From SHLJ01 sp041618535 (lineage in GTDB: Bacteria > Bacteroidota > Bacteroidia > Flavobacteriales > Flavobacteriaceae): 5,977 nucleotides of DNA. The stretch is taken from assembly GCA_041618535.1 (NCBI GenBank), contig JBFKFP010000163.1, forward strand, positions 1-5,977, in the 5' to 3' direction. The notes under the pieces are model-generated. The model was not told where the DNA came from and did no database searches. It saw only the letters and a list, made by a program, of their open reading frames with translations. This document shows positions 1-5,977 of this stretch, in pieces. Position 1 is the first letter of the stretch. Each line of letters starts with the position of its first letter. The position numbers were made by a program, and so were the translations under genes.

Positions 1-26
1 AAAAAAACTAAGAAGAACTGCCGCAT
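1..26 (-). CDS. Possible 5' end of a gene leaving the window (hypothetical, exported or membrane protein)
   Basis: An ATG at 26-24 opens a frame that stays open to the window edge and reads MRQFFLVF before it is cut. One basic residue followed by a hydrophobic run is how many signal peptides or N-terminal membrane anchors begin. The frame is closed upstream by a TAA at 53-51, so this ATG is the first in the frame. A promoter-like pair at 97-66 would place transcription start near base 60, giving a leader of about 35 bases. Only eight full codons are visible, so neither the product nor the reality of the gene can be established. The call rests on the combination of promoter, spacing and hydrophobic start. 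Confidence 0.35.
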
Positions 27-65
27 ATCGTTGTCTGATTTGATTAAAAATTAATAACTATCCTG

Positions 66-97
66 CAAATTTAACCTTTAAGGGGAGTTATAGCCAA
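66..97 (-). promoter_or_regulatory. Candidate Bacteroidota-type promoter reading leftward
   Basis: On the minus strand TAAATTTG (73-66) matches the Bacteroidota -7 consensus TAnnTTTG exactly. A TTG (97-95, within TTTGG) sits 21 bases upstream, near the usual spacing of the -33 element. Transcription would start near base 60 and head out of the left edge toward the ATG at 26. Both motifs are short and the region is AT-rich, so a chance match is possible. Confidence 0.45.
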
Positions 98-354
98 ACG
101 GAAGCAATAATGAAAATATTAAATGCTCTTTTGATAAAGATTGTGGGTTTAAAGGGTATTCCCCGGCAGGATTAAAAATTCGGTTGAGTAACCCCATTGC
201 TGTAATCAAAAGCGCATGCGGTATTTTCTGTCTCCCAGCCTTTTTTTCATCTTTCCGGATGCCCGTAAAATTACTTCTGTGCTTCAAGGTTTTCAAACCC
301 GATAGAGAAAATAGAGATTTGATTAAGAATTTGAAGGAATCGGTTAAATTTTCA
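98..354. other. Intergenic stretch with no supported gene
   Basis: This stretch lies between the menE downstream inverted repeat and the left-edge promoter. I see no tRNA, no recognisable protein family and no strong repeat. The minus strand has a frame open from a TAG at 374-372 to a TAA at 80-78, but it contains no ATG upstream of its middle (only TTG codons) and its translation resembles nothing I know. The plus-strand frame beginning with TTG at 184 is equally unconvincing. The region most likely separates the men operon from the next transcription unit. A decayed gene cannot be excluded. Confidence 0.5.
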
Positions 355-416
355 GTTGAAGTTATCTGCCACTAAGTATAATAAAAACCGGAATATAGCC
401 GATAGTGGAATTCAAC
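355..416. repeat. Nested inverted repeat downstream of menE
   Basis: Two sets of exact 6-base arms enclose one another: GTTGAA (355-360) with TTCAAC (411-416), and CCACTA (369-374) with TAGTGG (403-408). The bulges between the arms are unequal, 8 bases on one side and 2 on the other. The menE stop codon ends at 425, so the structure would form in the 3' untranslated region of the operon transcript, with the terminator-like hairpin inside it. It could protect the 3' end or assist termination. Arms this short can arise by chance in AT-rich DNA. Confidence 0.35.
377..403 (-). terminator. Weak intrinsic terminator-like hairpin after menE
   Basis: On the minus strand ATCGG (403-399) can pair with CCGGT (391-387), a 5-bp stem with one G-U pair and a 7-base loop, followed directly by TTTTATTATA. 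It begins about 21 bases after the menE stop codon, the right place to end the operon transcript. The stem is short, so termination would be inefficient, unless the larger surrounding inverted repeat (355-416) contributes. Confidence 0.35.
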
Positions 417-424
417 GGGTGAAT

Positions 425-1498
425 TTAGTCATTGATAAGAGCCATGGTATGCTCACGCGAAACCTTGTTGGTTTCTGTCTCGGCAAACCGCGGAAGGATA
501 TACACTTTTTTTGGTTTTTCATAGGTATCCAACACCTTGAATACGGTCTCATCGAATTCTTCATTCTTTGATTCTACCAACAGAATTGCCCGTTCCCCGA
601 GATCTTTGTCGGGTTCTGAAGCAATAAAAAACCGTTCCTTGATAAATGGTGATATTTTCCTTTCAATCTGCTCAGGATGAAGTTTTATCCCACCTGAATT
701 GATCACGTTATCGATTCTTCCCAACCATTCAAACTGGGTTTCGGAATGAAGCTTTACAAGGTCGTTGGTAACTATTGGTTCCTCCGACAGGTGATTGGAA
801 TGCAGGACCAGGCATCCTCTTTCATCAAGTGAAAGTTTATTTCCTGCCAGGCATTGAAAATATCGATCGGTTTCCTGATTTTGATGATTTAGTTTTTTAA
901 CCGCAAAATGACTGGCTGTCTCTGTCATTCCGAAGGTCTCATAGATCTCAGTAGTCCGTCCCTGAACTTCCTCTACGAGAGTTGCCGGTACAGGGCTTCC
1001 ACCAACGATGATCTTTTTAAAACAATCAAGCCTCGGGAGGGCATTTTTTAATTGTATCGGGGCCATTGCACAAAAGTCGTATGGCTCTATATCCGTAAAC
1101 AAAACATGGGCCGCAGGTTGTGCTGTGTCCAACTCAAGTCCGAGCATCATAGCCCGGACAAGCATCATCTTTCCGGCTATATATCTGGCTGGCAGGCACA
1201 ACAATGCCCGGTCACCAGGTTCCAGCTTAAAGAAATCACCTGTATTTATCGCCGAATTAACCATTACCTGTTTTGGAATCGTAATGGGTTTGGGATCACC
1301 TGTAGATCCGGAAGTTTTGAGTACGATGGTATCTTCGTGATCTAACCAGTGCAAGAGGAAATCACCGACCTGATTTTCGTATGGGTCTCCTTCCTTGACC
1401 AGGCTATAACCAACTTCTTTCAGATCGTCATGGCTGTAATGCACGCCATCAAGCTTGAAACGGTTATGTACCTTGTCATATTTTGGAATTGTCCCCAT
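425..1498 (-). CDS. menE: o-Succinylbenzoate-CoA ligase (MenE), compact form
   Basis: This cytoplasmic adenylate-forming enzyme activates o-succinylbenzoate with ATP and CoA to OSB-CoA, the substrate of MenB. The 357-residue protein shows the ANL superfamily motifs in order: P-loop TSGSTGDPK (residues 62-70), YETFGMTE (186-193), the adenosine-ribose aspartate D246 in VTNDLVKL, GRIDNVINSGGIKLHPEQIE (260-279) leading into the C-terminal domain, and the probable catalytic lysine K345 in NKVSRE. The family is usually 450-490 residues. The P-loop here lies about 80 residues earlier than I recall for E. coli MenE, so the N-terminal subdomain is reduced. The ATG at 1498 is the only sensible start, because an in-frame TAA lies at 1516-1514. 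A 67-base gap with a hairpin separates it from the CPBP gene, and no Shine-Dalgarno sequence is visible. Other acyl-CoA ligases share these motifs, but the men neighbours settle the assignment. Confidence 0.93.
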   Translation of the reverse strand: MGTIPKYDKVHNRFKLDGVHYSHDDLKEVGYSLVKEGDPYENQVGDFLLHWLDHEDTIVLKTSGSTGDPKPITIPKQVMVNSAINTGDFFKLEPGDRALLCLPARYIAGKMMLVRAMMLGLELDTAQPAAHVLFTDIEPYDFCAMAPIQLKNALPRLDCFKKIIVGGSPVPATLVEEVQGRTTEIYETFGMTETASHFAVKKLNHQNQETDRYFQCLAGNKLSLDERGCLVLHSNHLSEEPIVTNDLVKLHSETQFEWLGRIDNVINSGGIKLHPEQIERKISPFIKERFFIASEPDKDLGERAILLVESKNEEFDETVFKVLDTYEKPKKVYILPRFAETETNKVSREHTMALIND

Positions 1499-1518
1499 AA
1501 AGAAGTTGTAAAATTAAC

Positions 1519-1539
1519 GAATTCTTCCCATAAGAATTC
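1519..1539 (-). promoter_or_regulatory. Perfect 8-bp hairpin in the menE leader
   Basis: GAATTCTT (1519-1526) and AAGAATTC (1532-1539) are exact reverse complements separated by five bases, so an RNA hairpin with the loop AUGGG would form 20 bases upstream of the menE ATG. It lies in the only sizeable gap inside the gene cluster. The stem is AT-rich (two G-C pairs) and is followed by GTTAATTTTAC, not a true U-tract, so a strong terminator is unlikely. An attenuator, an RNA processing site, a dimeric-repressor operator or a translation control element would all fit. Its function is unknown. Confidence 0.4.
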
Positions 1540-1565
1540 AAACCGAGATCAAGATAGTGTAATGA

Positions 1566-2501
1566 TCAGTCTTCCAGGACCTTATAGTTCTCTTTAAAGG
1601 GCTTAACAATCTTTCCGAATAGCTTTTCACCCCAATTTTTCCATCCGTAGCGCTTAGACATTATAAATAATATCACAGGATAAAATACCAAAACCGGGAC
1701 AAGGATTTCTACCCAGGTATTATGAGCCTCTTCAGCGGTATACCTGAATATAGCATCGGTTTGAAGGGCAGACCATTCCGAAGTAATCAATAATGCTGCG
1801 AGAAGATTGTTCCCGAAATGAAAACCAAGGGCCAGTTCAAGGCCTTCGTCCATCAATGTCATTATCCCCAGTAAAAGTCCTGTGCCAACATAAAAGATCA
1901 TGGTTATATAGCCCATTTCGGCCACTTCGGGATTGGCACTGTGCATCAATCCGAAGATAGCAGAGGTAAAAATGAGGGGAAACCATCTGTTCTTAACGAT
2001 TATTCCTATTTGCTGCATAAAATATCCGCGGAACAAATACTCCTCGAGACCGATCTGGAACGGAAACAACAAAATGCTAATCAGAAATAATATTCCGAAT
2101 TTAACCGGATTGAATTGAAGCGCAATGGCCGATGGATCAGCAGCATAGGATATTCCGAAAAAAACAAGGGTAAAAACCGTAATCAAAGTGAAGGAGAAAC
2201 CAATTCTGGACCAATCTATTTTCTCCCTTGATGTGGTTAGCGACCGGATGCTTCGCTGATGAATGAACTTTACAAAAACAAAAAGCAAGGCCAGAAGCAG
2301 AACGAAAGGGATTAAATTGATGGTCAGGTTCAGATTTGCAGGGATGCTTTTCATGAATTCATAGGCCTGCTCCATCTGTTCTGGAGTAGAAAGCAGATAG
2401 ACAATGAAATTTATGATAAACATCCCGGAAACAACGGCAGATGTCAACAGGAACATCCATAATTCATTCTTTCCTTTGTAGGCTTGTTGAATATAATTCA
2501 T
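1566..2501 (-). CDS. CPBP family intramembrane metalloprotease homologue
   Basis: This polytopic inner-membrane protein of 311 residues has about eight hydrophobic segments (roughly 14-37, 63-80, 101-120, 133-151, 172-187, 198-215, 224-240, 263-281). The C-terminal half holds the signature motifs of the CAAX protease/bacteriocin-processing (Abi, Rce1-like) family: EEYLFR (E153, E154, R158), FGLMH (F183, H187) and HFGNN (H228, N232). These residues form the presumed metal/water-activating site, and all are intact, so an active membrane protease is expected. Its start codon overlaps the menC stop as ATGA, which points to translational coupling and a shared transcript. No substrate can be read from the sequence and no role in menaquinone synthesis is established for the family. 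It might process or stabilise a membrane partner of the quinone system, or simply share the operon. The tail after 281 is basic and probably cytoplasmic. Confidence 0.9.
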   Translation of the reverse strand: MNYIQQAYKGKNELWMFLLTSAVVSGMFIINFIVYLLSTPEQMEQAYEFMKSIPANLNLTINLIPFVLLLALLFVFVKFIHQRSIRSLTTSREKIDWSRIGFSFTLITVFTLVFFGISYAADPSAIALQFNPVKFGILFLISILLFPFQIGLEEYLFRGYFMQQIGIIVKNRWFPLIFTSAIFGLMHSANPEVAEMGYITMIFYVGTGLLLGIMTLMDEGLELALGFHFGNNLLAALLITSEWSALQTDAIFRYTAEEAHNTWVEILVPVLVFYPVILFIMSKRYGWKNWGEKLFGKIVKPFKENYKVLED

Positions 2502-3541
2502 ATCAGGTGCAAATTAAATTCCCAGTTCTTTTCGGGTTGGTAGCGCAAGGTACCATTTTTTACAACTAATGGAGAATCAAAATTATTGGTGTATAAACCA
2601 CCGGTTCCAAGCCCCTGGTAAGTGTTGTCTGCTATACCGTATGTCCATTGCGCGATGGCATTCAGGCCGATATTTGATTCAAGGGCACTCGTGATCCACC
2701 AACTGATGTTCTGTTCTCCTGCAAGCTTTATCCATTCCTCTGATCCTCTTATTCCACCCACGAGGCTTGGTTTTAAAATGATATATGCAGGCTTTATGAT
2801 TTGTAGGAGTTCTCGCCTGGATGTTACATCTGTGACCCCGATCAATTCTTCATCAAGTGCGATTTTCAGGGGTGAAAGCCTGCAGAGTTCTGCCATTTCC
2901 CCGTATTGCCCGGCACGAATAGGTTGTTCTATTGAATGTAATTCAAGTTCGCTTAGCTTTTTTAATTTCTCCAGGGCTTCTCCAGGATCGAATGCGCCAT
3001 TTGCATCAACGCGGATTTCGATCATATTGGCCGAAAACTCAGTCCTCAGGCCTTTAAGAAGTTCATATTCGGTATCAAAATCGATCGCTCCTATTTTCAT
3101 TTTAATGCAATCGAAGCCTTCATCGATCTTCGTTCTGATCTGGCTTGCCATAAAATCCCTGTCACCCATCCAGATCAGCCCGTTTATGGGGATGCTTGCC
3201 CTACCATTTGTGAAATCGGAAGGAAATAATCTGAAAGGATCCTCAGAAGTGAGTGATCTGATGGCCATTTCTAATCCGAACTGAATGGAAGGAAAGTCTT
3301 TGAGTTCCATATACAGATCCCATGGCTCCTTATCGATATTAAGGCAAAGCCATGACAGCTTTTGCTCATAACCGGGAACATCGTCAATGCTCAGTCCCCT
3401 TAGAAGGCCGCATTCACCTATCCCTATGCTATCTTCGACCTGAAGGAAAAGAAACCAGGTTTCCTTCTGGGTAAGCACCCCTCTTGACGTGCCGCTGGGT
3501 TGTTTGAAATTTAGTATGTACTTGGAGTACCAGGCTTTCAT
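2498..3541 (-). CDS. menC: o-Succinylbenzoate synthase (MenC)
   Basis: MenC is a cytoplasmic enolase-superfamily enzyme that dehydrates SHCHC to o-succinylbenzoate. The 347-residue protein has the N-terminal capping domain followed by the barrel with all expected residues: the lysine pair KMK (K147, K149, the general acid/base), the Mg2+ ligands D179 (VDAN), E205 (EQP) and D230 (LDEE), and the second catalytic lysine K257 (ILKPS). Later barrel motifs are SALES (285-289) and GLGTGGL (310-316). I chose the ATG at 3541-3539. An in-frame TTG directly before it would add one residue but is less likely. That ATG shares its first base with the last base of the hydrolase TGA stop (TGATG), and the menC stop overlaps the next ATG, so three genes are translationally chained. 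Dipeptide epimerases and muconate-lactonizing enzymes share the fold, but the menB/menA/menE context supports MenC. Confidence 0.93.
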   Translation of the reverse strand: MKAWYSKYILNFKQPSGTSRGVLTQKETWFLFLQVEDSIGIGECGLLRGLSIDDVPGYEQKLSWLCLNIDKEPWDLYMELKDFPSIQFGLEMAIRSLTSEDPFRLFPSDFTNGRASIPINGLIWMGDRDFMASQIRTKIDEGFDCIKMKIGAIDFDTEYELLKGLRTEFSANMIEIRVDANGAFDPGEALEKLKKLSELELHSIEQPIRAGQYGEMAELCRLSPLKIALDEELIGVTDVTSRRELLQIIKPAYIILKPSLVGGIRGSEEWIKLAGEQNISWWITSALESNIGLNAIAQWTYGIADNTYQGLGTGGLYTNNFDSPLVVKNGTLRYQPEKNWEFNLHLI

Positions 3542-4218
3542 CAAAGCTCAAGGGATTCGCCTATATCGAGAAGCATCAGGTCTTTATCCTTATTGAAAAA
3601 TTTCCGCTTGGCTTCATCATGGTCAATTTCGATATAACCGAAAGTATCGTAATGATATCCCAGAATCTTATCGCATTCAAGGAAGTCGCTTGCAATGATG
3701 GCATCATCTATTCCCATAGTAAAATTATCACCAATAGGCAGAATCGCGAGATCGAGCTTAGTCTGCATCGGAATGAGCTTCATGTCCATAGTCAAGGCTG
3801 TATCACCTGCGATATAGATGGTCTTGTGTTCCCCTTCAATAACAAATCCTCCCGGCTGGCCACCATAGCTTCCATCAGGAAAACCGGAAGTGTGAATGGC
3901 ATTTACATATTTCACCTTGCCGAATTCGAAGCTCCAGTTCCCCCCATGATTCATGGGATGGCCATCGATACCCTTGGACTGGAAGTGGGTGACGATCTCA
4001 AAATTAGAAACAACCTTCGCCCCTGTCCGCTTTGCTATGCTTTCCACATCAAGGATATGATCCTGGTGAGCATGGGTAAGTAAAATATAATCGGCCTGTA
4101 ATGAATTTATATCGATCTCTTCGGCCAGAGGGTTTCCACTGATAAAGGGATCAACAATGATATCCTGTCCGCCTACCTCAATATGCAAACTGGCATGTCC
4201 CAAAAAGGTAATTTTCAT
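3541..4218 (-). CDS. Metal-dependent hydrolase, metallo-beta-lactamase fold (UPF0173/YtkL-like)
   Basis: This is a 225-residue soluble protein without a signal peptide. It has the two-metal site of the metallo-beta-lactamase superfamily: THAHQDH (residues 48-54; H49, H51, D53, H54), H109, D139 in AGDTA, and H189 in GYHYD near the C-terminus. The start MKITFLGHAS and the GDNFTMG segment (163-169) are typical of the small UPF0173 hydrolases, whose substrates are largely unknown. The gene sits between menA (27-base gap) and menC (one-base overlap), so co-expression with the pathway is very likely. The superfamily includes thioesterases such as glyoxalase II, and the pathway needs a DHNA-CoA thioesterase that is not otherwise visible here. 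That role is an inference from context only. The leader before the ATG is AT-rich and has no Shine-Dalgarno sequence. The fold is certain; the substrate is not. Confidence 0.92.
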   Translation of the reverse strand: MKITFLGHASLHIEVGGQDIIVDPFISGNPLAEEIDINSLQADYILLTHAHQDHILDVESIAKRTGAKVVSNFEIVTHFQSKGIDGHPMNHGGNWSFEFGKVKYVNAIHTSGFPDGSYGGQPGGFVIEGEHKTIYIAGDTALTMDMKLIPMQTKLDLAILPIGDNFTMGIDDAIIASDFLECDKILGYHYDTFGYIEIDHDEAKRKFFNKDKDLMLLDIGESLEL

Positions 4219-4245
4219 AAGTCAGAATTTTTATAAAATTACGAA

Positions 4246-5157
4246 TTAAATAGCATTATAAATATGTCCTATTCCCATTAACAGAGAGAGGAAGAAGGTA
4301 GATAAGGCCAGCACTTTAAGTTGAGGGTCGAGGCTCGAGGCCTGATCTGTTATGATGACAGCTCTTAAATGCAATACAAGGGGAACATAGATAATGAAGA
4401 ACAGCAGGCTGAATGGAGAAGTATAATAAAGAAGTCCGAAGAAAATTCCTATTATCATCGCAACTGAAATTACGGTAACATGATACGCCCGGGCTCTTTT
4501 CCAGCCCAATTTCACCGCAATGGTAATCTTGCTGGACATCCTGTCAGATTCGAGGTCTCTCATATTGTTAAGATTAAGGACGCCTACACTAAGCAAACCG
4601 ATCATACAGGCAGGAAGAACAGTAACATGATCAATCTGTTTGGCGAAAAGGAAATAGGACCCGATTACACTTAGCAAACCGAAGAACAAAAAGACCATTA
4701 GGTCGCCAAGGGCCCGATAACCATAAGCAGATTGCCCAATGGTATATTTGATAGCGGCATAAACCGCCAATCCGCCTAAAATTAAAAAGACCAGTGAATA
4801 TACCACGTTGGCAATTCCGAAGGCGCGGAAAACAGTGCCGATCACCAAAATTATGACTACAAGGATATTGATCCGGATAGCATGATACATCTGGTTTGGA
4901 GTAATACTGCCGCTCTGAATGGCTCTTTGAGGGCCGATGCGATCCTCATTATCCGTTCCTTTAACCCCGTCGCCATAGTCATTTGCAAGGTTAGACAGAA
5001 TCTGTAAGCTTATGGTGGTTAAAATTGCCAGTATAAAGGTTAGAATCTCAAATACCCCGTTGTAGAAAGCAAAGAACCCCCCGAGCATTACACCGGAAAC
5101 CGATAGAGGTAAGGTCCTTAATCTAAAAGCAGACAACCAGGGTTTGAGTCGGTTCAT
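4246..5157 (-). CDS. menA: 1,4-Dihydroxy-2-naphthoate polyprenyltransferase (MenA)
   Basis: MenA is an integral membrane UbiA-family prenyltransferase that attaches the polyprenyl tail to DHNA with loss of CO2, giving demethylmenaquinone. The 303-residue protein has about nine hydrophobic segments. It carries both aspartate-rich, Mg2+-diphosphate-binding motifs: NLANDYGDGVKGTD (56-69) followed by RIGPQR (73-78), and NNMRDLESD (197-205) followed by KITIAVKLG (210-218). The NDYxD form of the first motif with the GPQR stretch after it is characteristic of MenA as opposed to UbiA or heme/chlorophyll prenyltransferases. Its length is normal for the family. It starts 17 bases after the menB stop, in line with one transcript. 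The leader (ATTCCTTAAGACCGCCAA before ATG) has no clear Shine-Dalgarno sequence. Confidence 0.95.
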   Translation of the reverse strand: MNRLKPWLSAFRLRTLPLSVSGVMLGGFFAFYNGVFEILTFILAILTTISLQILSNLANDYGDGVKGTDNEDRIGPQRAIQSGSITPNQMYHAIRINILVVIILVIGTVFRAFGIANVVYSLVFLILGGLAVYAAIKYTIGQSAYGYRALGDLMVFLFFGLLSVIGSYFLFAKQIDHVTVLPACMIGLLSVGVLNLNNMRDLESDRMSSKITIAVKLGWKRARAYHVTVISVAMIIGIFFGLLYYTSPFSLLFFIIYVPLVLHLRAVIITDQASSLDPQLKVLALSTFFLSLLMGIGHIYNAI

Positions 5158-5174
5158 TTGGCGGTCTTAAGGAA

Positions 5175-5977
5175 TTAAGGGATCCACTTTTTTTCAAAAT
5201 TCGGCTTTCTTTTTTCAAGGAAAGCATCTCGCCCTTCTTTGGCTTCATCGGTCATGTATGCCAGGCGTGTAGCTTCACCTGCGAATACCTGCTGGCCCAC
5301 CATCCCGTCGTCTGTAAGGTTCATGGCGAACTTCAGCATTTTTATAGAGGTTGGTGATTTGGCGAGGATCTCCTGTGCCCATTCATAGGCGGTATTTTCC
5401 AGGTCGGCATGGGGAACAACCTTGTTAACCATACCCATTTCGTAAGCTTCGCCTGCTGAGTAGTTTCGTCCGAGGAAGAAAATTTCACGAGCTTTTTTCT
5501 GGCCAACCATTTTGGCAAGGTAGGCCGAGCCATAACCACCATCGAAACTAGTTACATCGGCATCCGTTTGTTTAAAGATCGCATGCTCTTTGCTTGCCAG
5601 GGTCAGGTCGCAAACTACGTGCAGGCTGTGTCCTCCTCCAACTGCCCATCCCGGGACCACCGCGATAACAGCCTTTGGCATAAACCTGATCTGGCGCTGT
5701 ACGTCCAGAATATTTAACCTGTGATAACCATCTGCGCCTACATACCCCTGCTGCCCTCTTGATTTCTGATCACCACCCGAACAGAAGCTCCAGACTCCAT
5801 CTTTGGGAGACGGACCTTCAGCACTAAGGAGTACAACCCCTATTGAAGTGTCTTCCTGTGCGTCATAGAACGCCTGCTTGAGTTCAGAGGTGGTCTTCGG
5901 CCGGAATGCATTTCTGACCTCAGGTCTGTTAAATGCTATTCTCGCTACGCCATCGCATTTTTTATAGGTAATATCCT
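5175..5977 (-). CDS. menB: 1,4-Dihydroxy-2-naphthoyl-CoA synthase (MenB), 5' end outside window
   Basis: MenB is a cytoplasmic crotonase-fold enzyme that cyclises OSB-CoA to DHNA-CoA. The frame is open from the window edge to the TAA at 5177-5175; an ATG at 5681 is only internal. The visible 266 codons begin DITYKK and include NRPEVRNAFRP (16-26), FCSGGDQ forming the oxyanion-hole region, the FMPK segment (98-101), GGGHSLHVVCDLT, QTDADVTSFDGG and the C-terminal KRKPNFEKKW. Only about 5-20 N-terminal residues should be missing. The first D of QTDADV matches the aspartate that M. tuberculosis MenB carries (D185) where E. coli MenB has a bicarbonate-binding glycine, so this is a bicarbonate-independent type. 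The insertion GPSPKDGVW before FCSGGDQ is also shared with the mycobacterial form. It is the first gene of the cluster seen here; its promoter lies beyond the window. Confidence 0.96.
   Translation of the reverse strand, partial: DITYKKCDGVARIAFNRPEVRNAFRPKTTSELKQAFYDAQEDTSIGVVLLSAEGPSPKDGVWSFCSGGDQKSRGQQGYVGADGYHRLNILDVQRQIRFMPKAVIAVVPGWAVGGGHSLHVVCDLTLASKEHAIFKQTDADVTSFDGGYGSAYLAKMVGQKKAREIFFLGRNYSAGEAYEMGMVNKVVPHADLENTAYEWAQEILAKSPTSIKMLKFAMNLTDDGMVGQQVFAGEATRLAYMTDEAKEGRDAFLEKRKPNFEKKWIP

Noticed and set aside
78..374. Minus-strand open frame of about 98 codons between a TAG at 374-372 and a TAA at 80-78
   Set aside because: It has no ATG in its first half, only TTG codons. The translation matches no family I recognise, and its end runs into the promoter-like region. 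It is more likely chance or a decayed remnant than a gene.
1008..1345. Two overlapping plus-strand open frames
   Set aside because: Both are antisense to menE, whose ANL motifs are intact throughout the region.
1499..1565. Separate promoter for menE in the gap
   Set aside because: The best -7 match on the minus strand is TCGGTTTG, with one mismatch to TAnnTTTG, and no TTG lies at a suitable distance upstream. Not enough to call.
2622..3284. Plus-strand open frame of 220 codons
   Set aside because: It lies wholly antisense to menC, which has all catalytic motifs; the translation is rich in Ser and Pro with no recognisable domain.
3619..4083. Plus-strand open frame of 154 codons
   Set aside because: It is antisense to the metallo-hydrolase, and its sequence shows no family motif.
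4226..4240. AT-only inverted repeat AATTTT/AAAATT before the hydrolase gene
   Set aside because: Its arms contain no G or C and the surrounding leader is AT-rich, so it is expected by chance and too weak to act as a hairpin.
5166..5179. CTTAA/TTAAG inverted repeat at the menB-menA junction
   Set aside because: The arms are five bases and overlap the menB stop codon; they are too short and AT-rich to support a regulatory role.
1..5977. CRISPR array, insertion sequence, tRNA or defence system
   Set aside because: No regularly spaced repeats, transposase motifs, cloverleaf-like arms or known defence domains were seen. The window reads as a core metabolic operon.

Overview
The window carries most of a classical (o-succinylbenzoate) menaquinone biosynthesis operon. 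All confident genes lie on the minus strand, so transcription runs from base 5977 toward base 1. The transcription order is menB (start cut off by the window edge), menA, a small metallo-beta-lactamase-fold hydrolase, menC, a CPBP-type intramembrane protease homologue, and menE.

The organism is most likely a member of Bacteroidota, probably of the Flavobacteriia. Three things point there: moderate-to-low GC content, A/T-rich gene leaders with no convincing Shine-Dalgarno sequences, and a promoter-like TTG / TAnnTTTG pair near the left edge. I also recall this men gene order, with the hydrolase and CPBP genes included, from flavobacterial genomes. That is recognition from memory and not a database result.

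Layout by position: 5977-5175 menB; 5157-4246 menA after a 17-base gap; 4218-3541 hydrolase after a 27-base gap; 3541-2498 menC, overlapping the hydrolase stop by one base; 2501-1566 CPBP protein, overlapping menC by four bases (ATGA); then a 67-base gap with a perfect 8-bp hairpin; 1498-425 menE. Downstream of menE (424-1) lie a nested inverted repeat with a weak terminator-like element, about 250 bases without a supported gene, a Bacteroidota-type promoter candidate, and possibly the first codons of another gene leaving the window.

Pathway logic: MenC dehydrates SHCHC to o-succinylbenzoate, MenE activates it to OSB-CoA, MenB closes the ring to DHNA-CoA, a thioesterase must release DHNA, and MenA prenylates DHNA in the membrane. 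MenF, MenD and MenH are not in the window and could lie upstream of menB. No hotdog-fold DHNA-CoA thioesterase is seen. The metallo-hydrolase between menA and menC is therefore a natural, but unproven, candidate for that step. The CPBP protein has no established role in this pathway.
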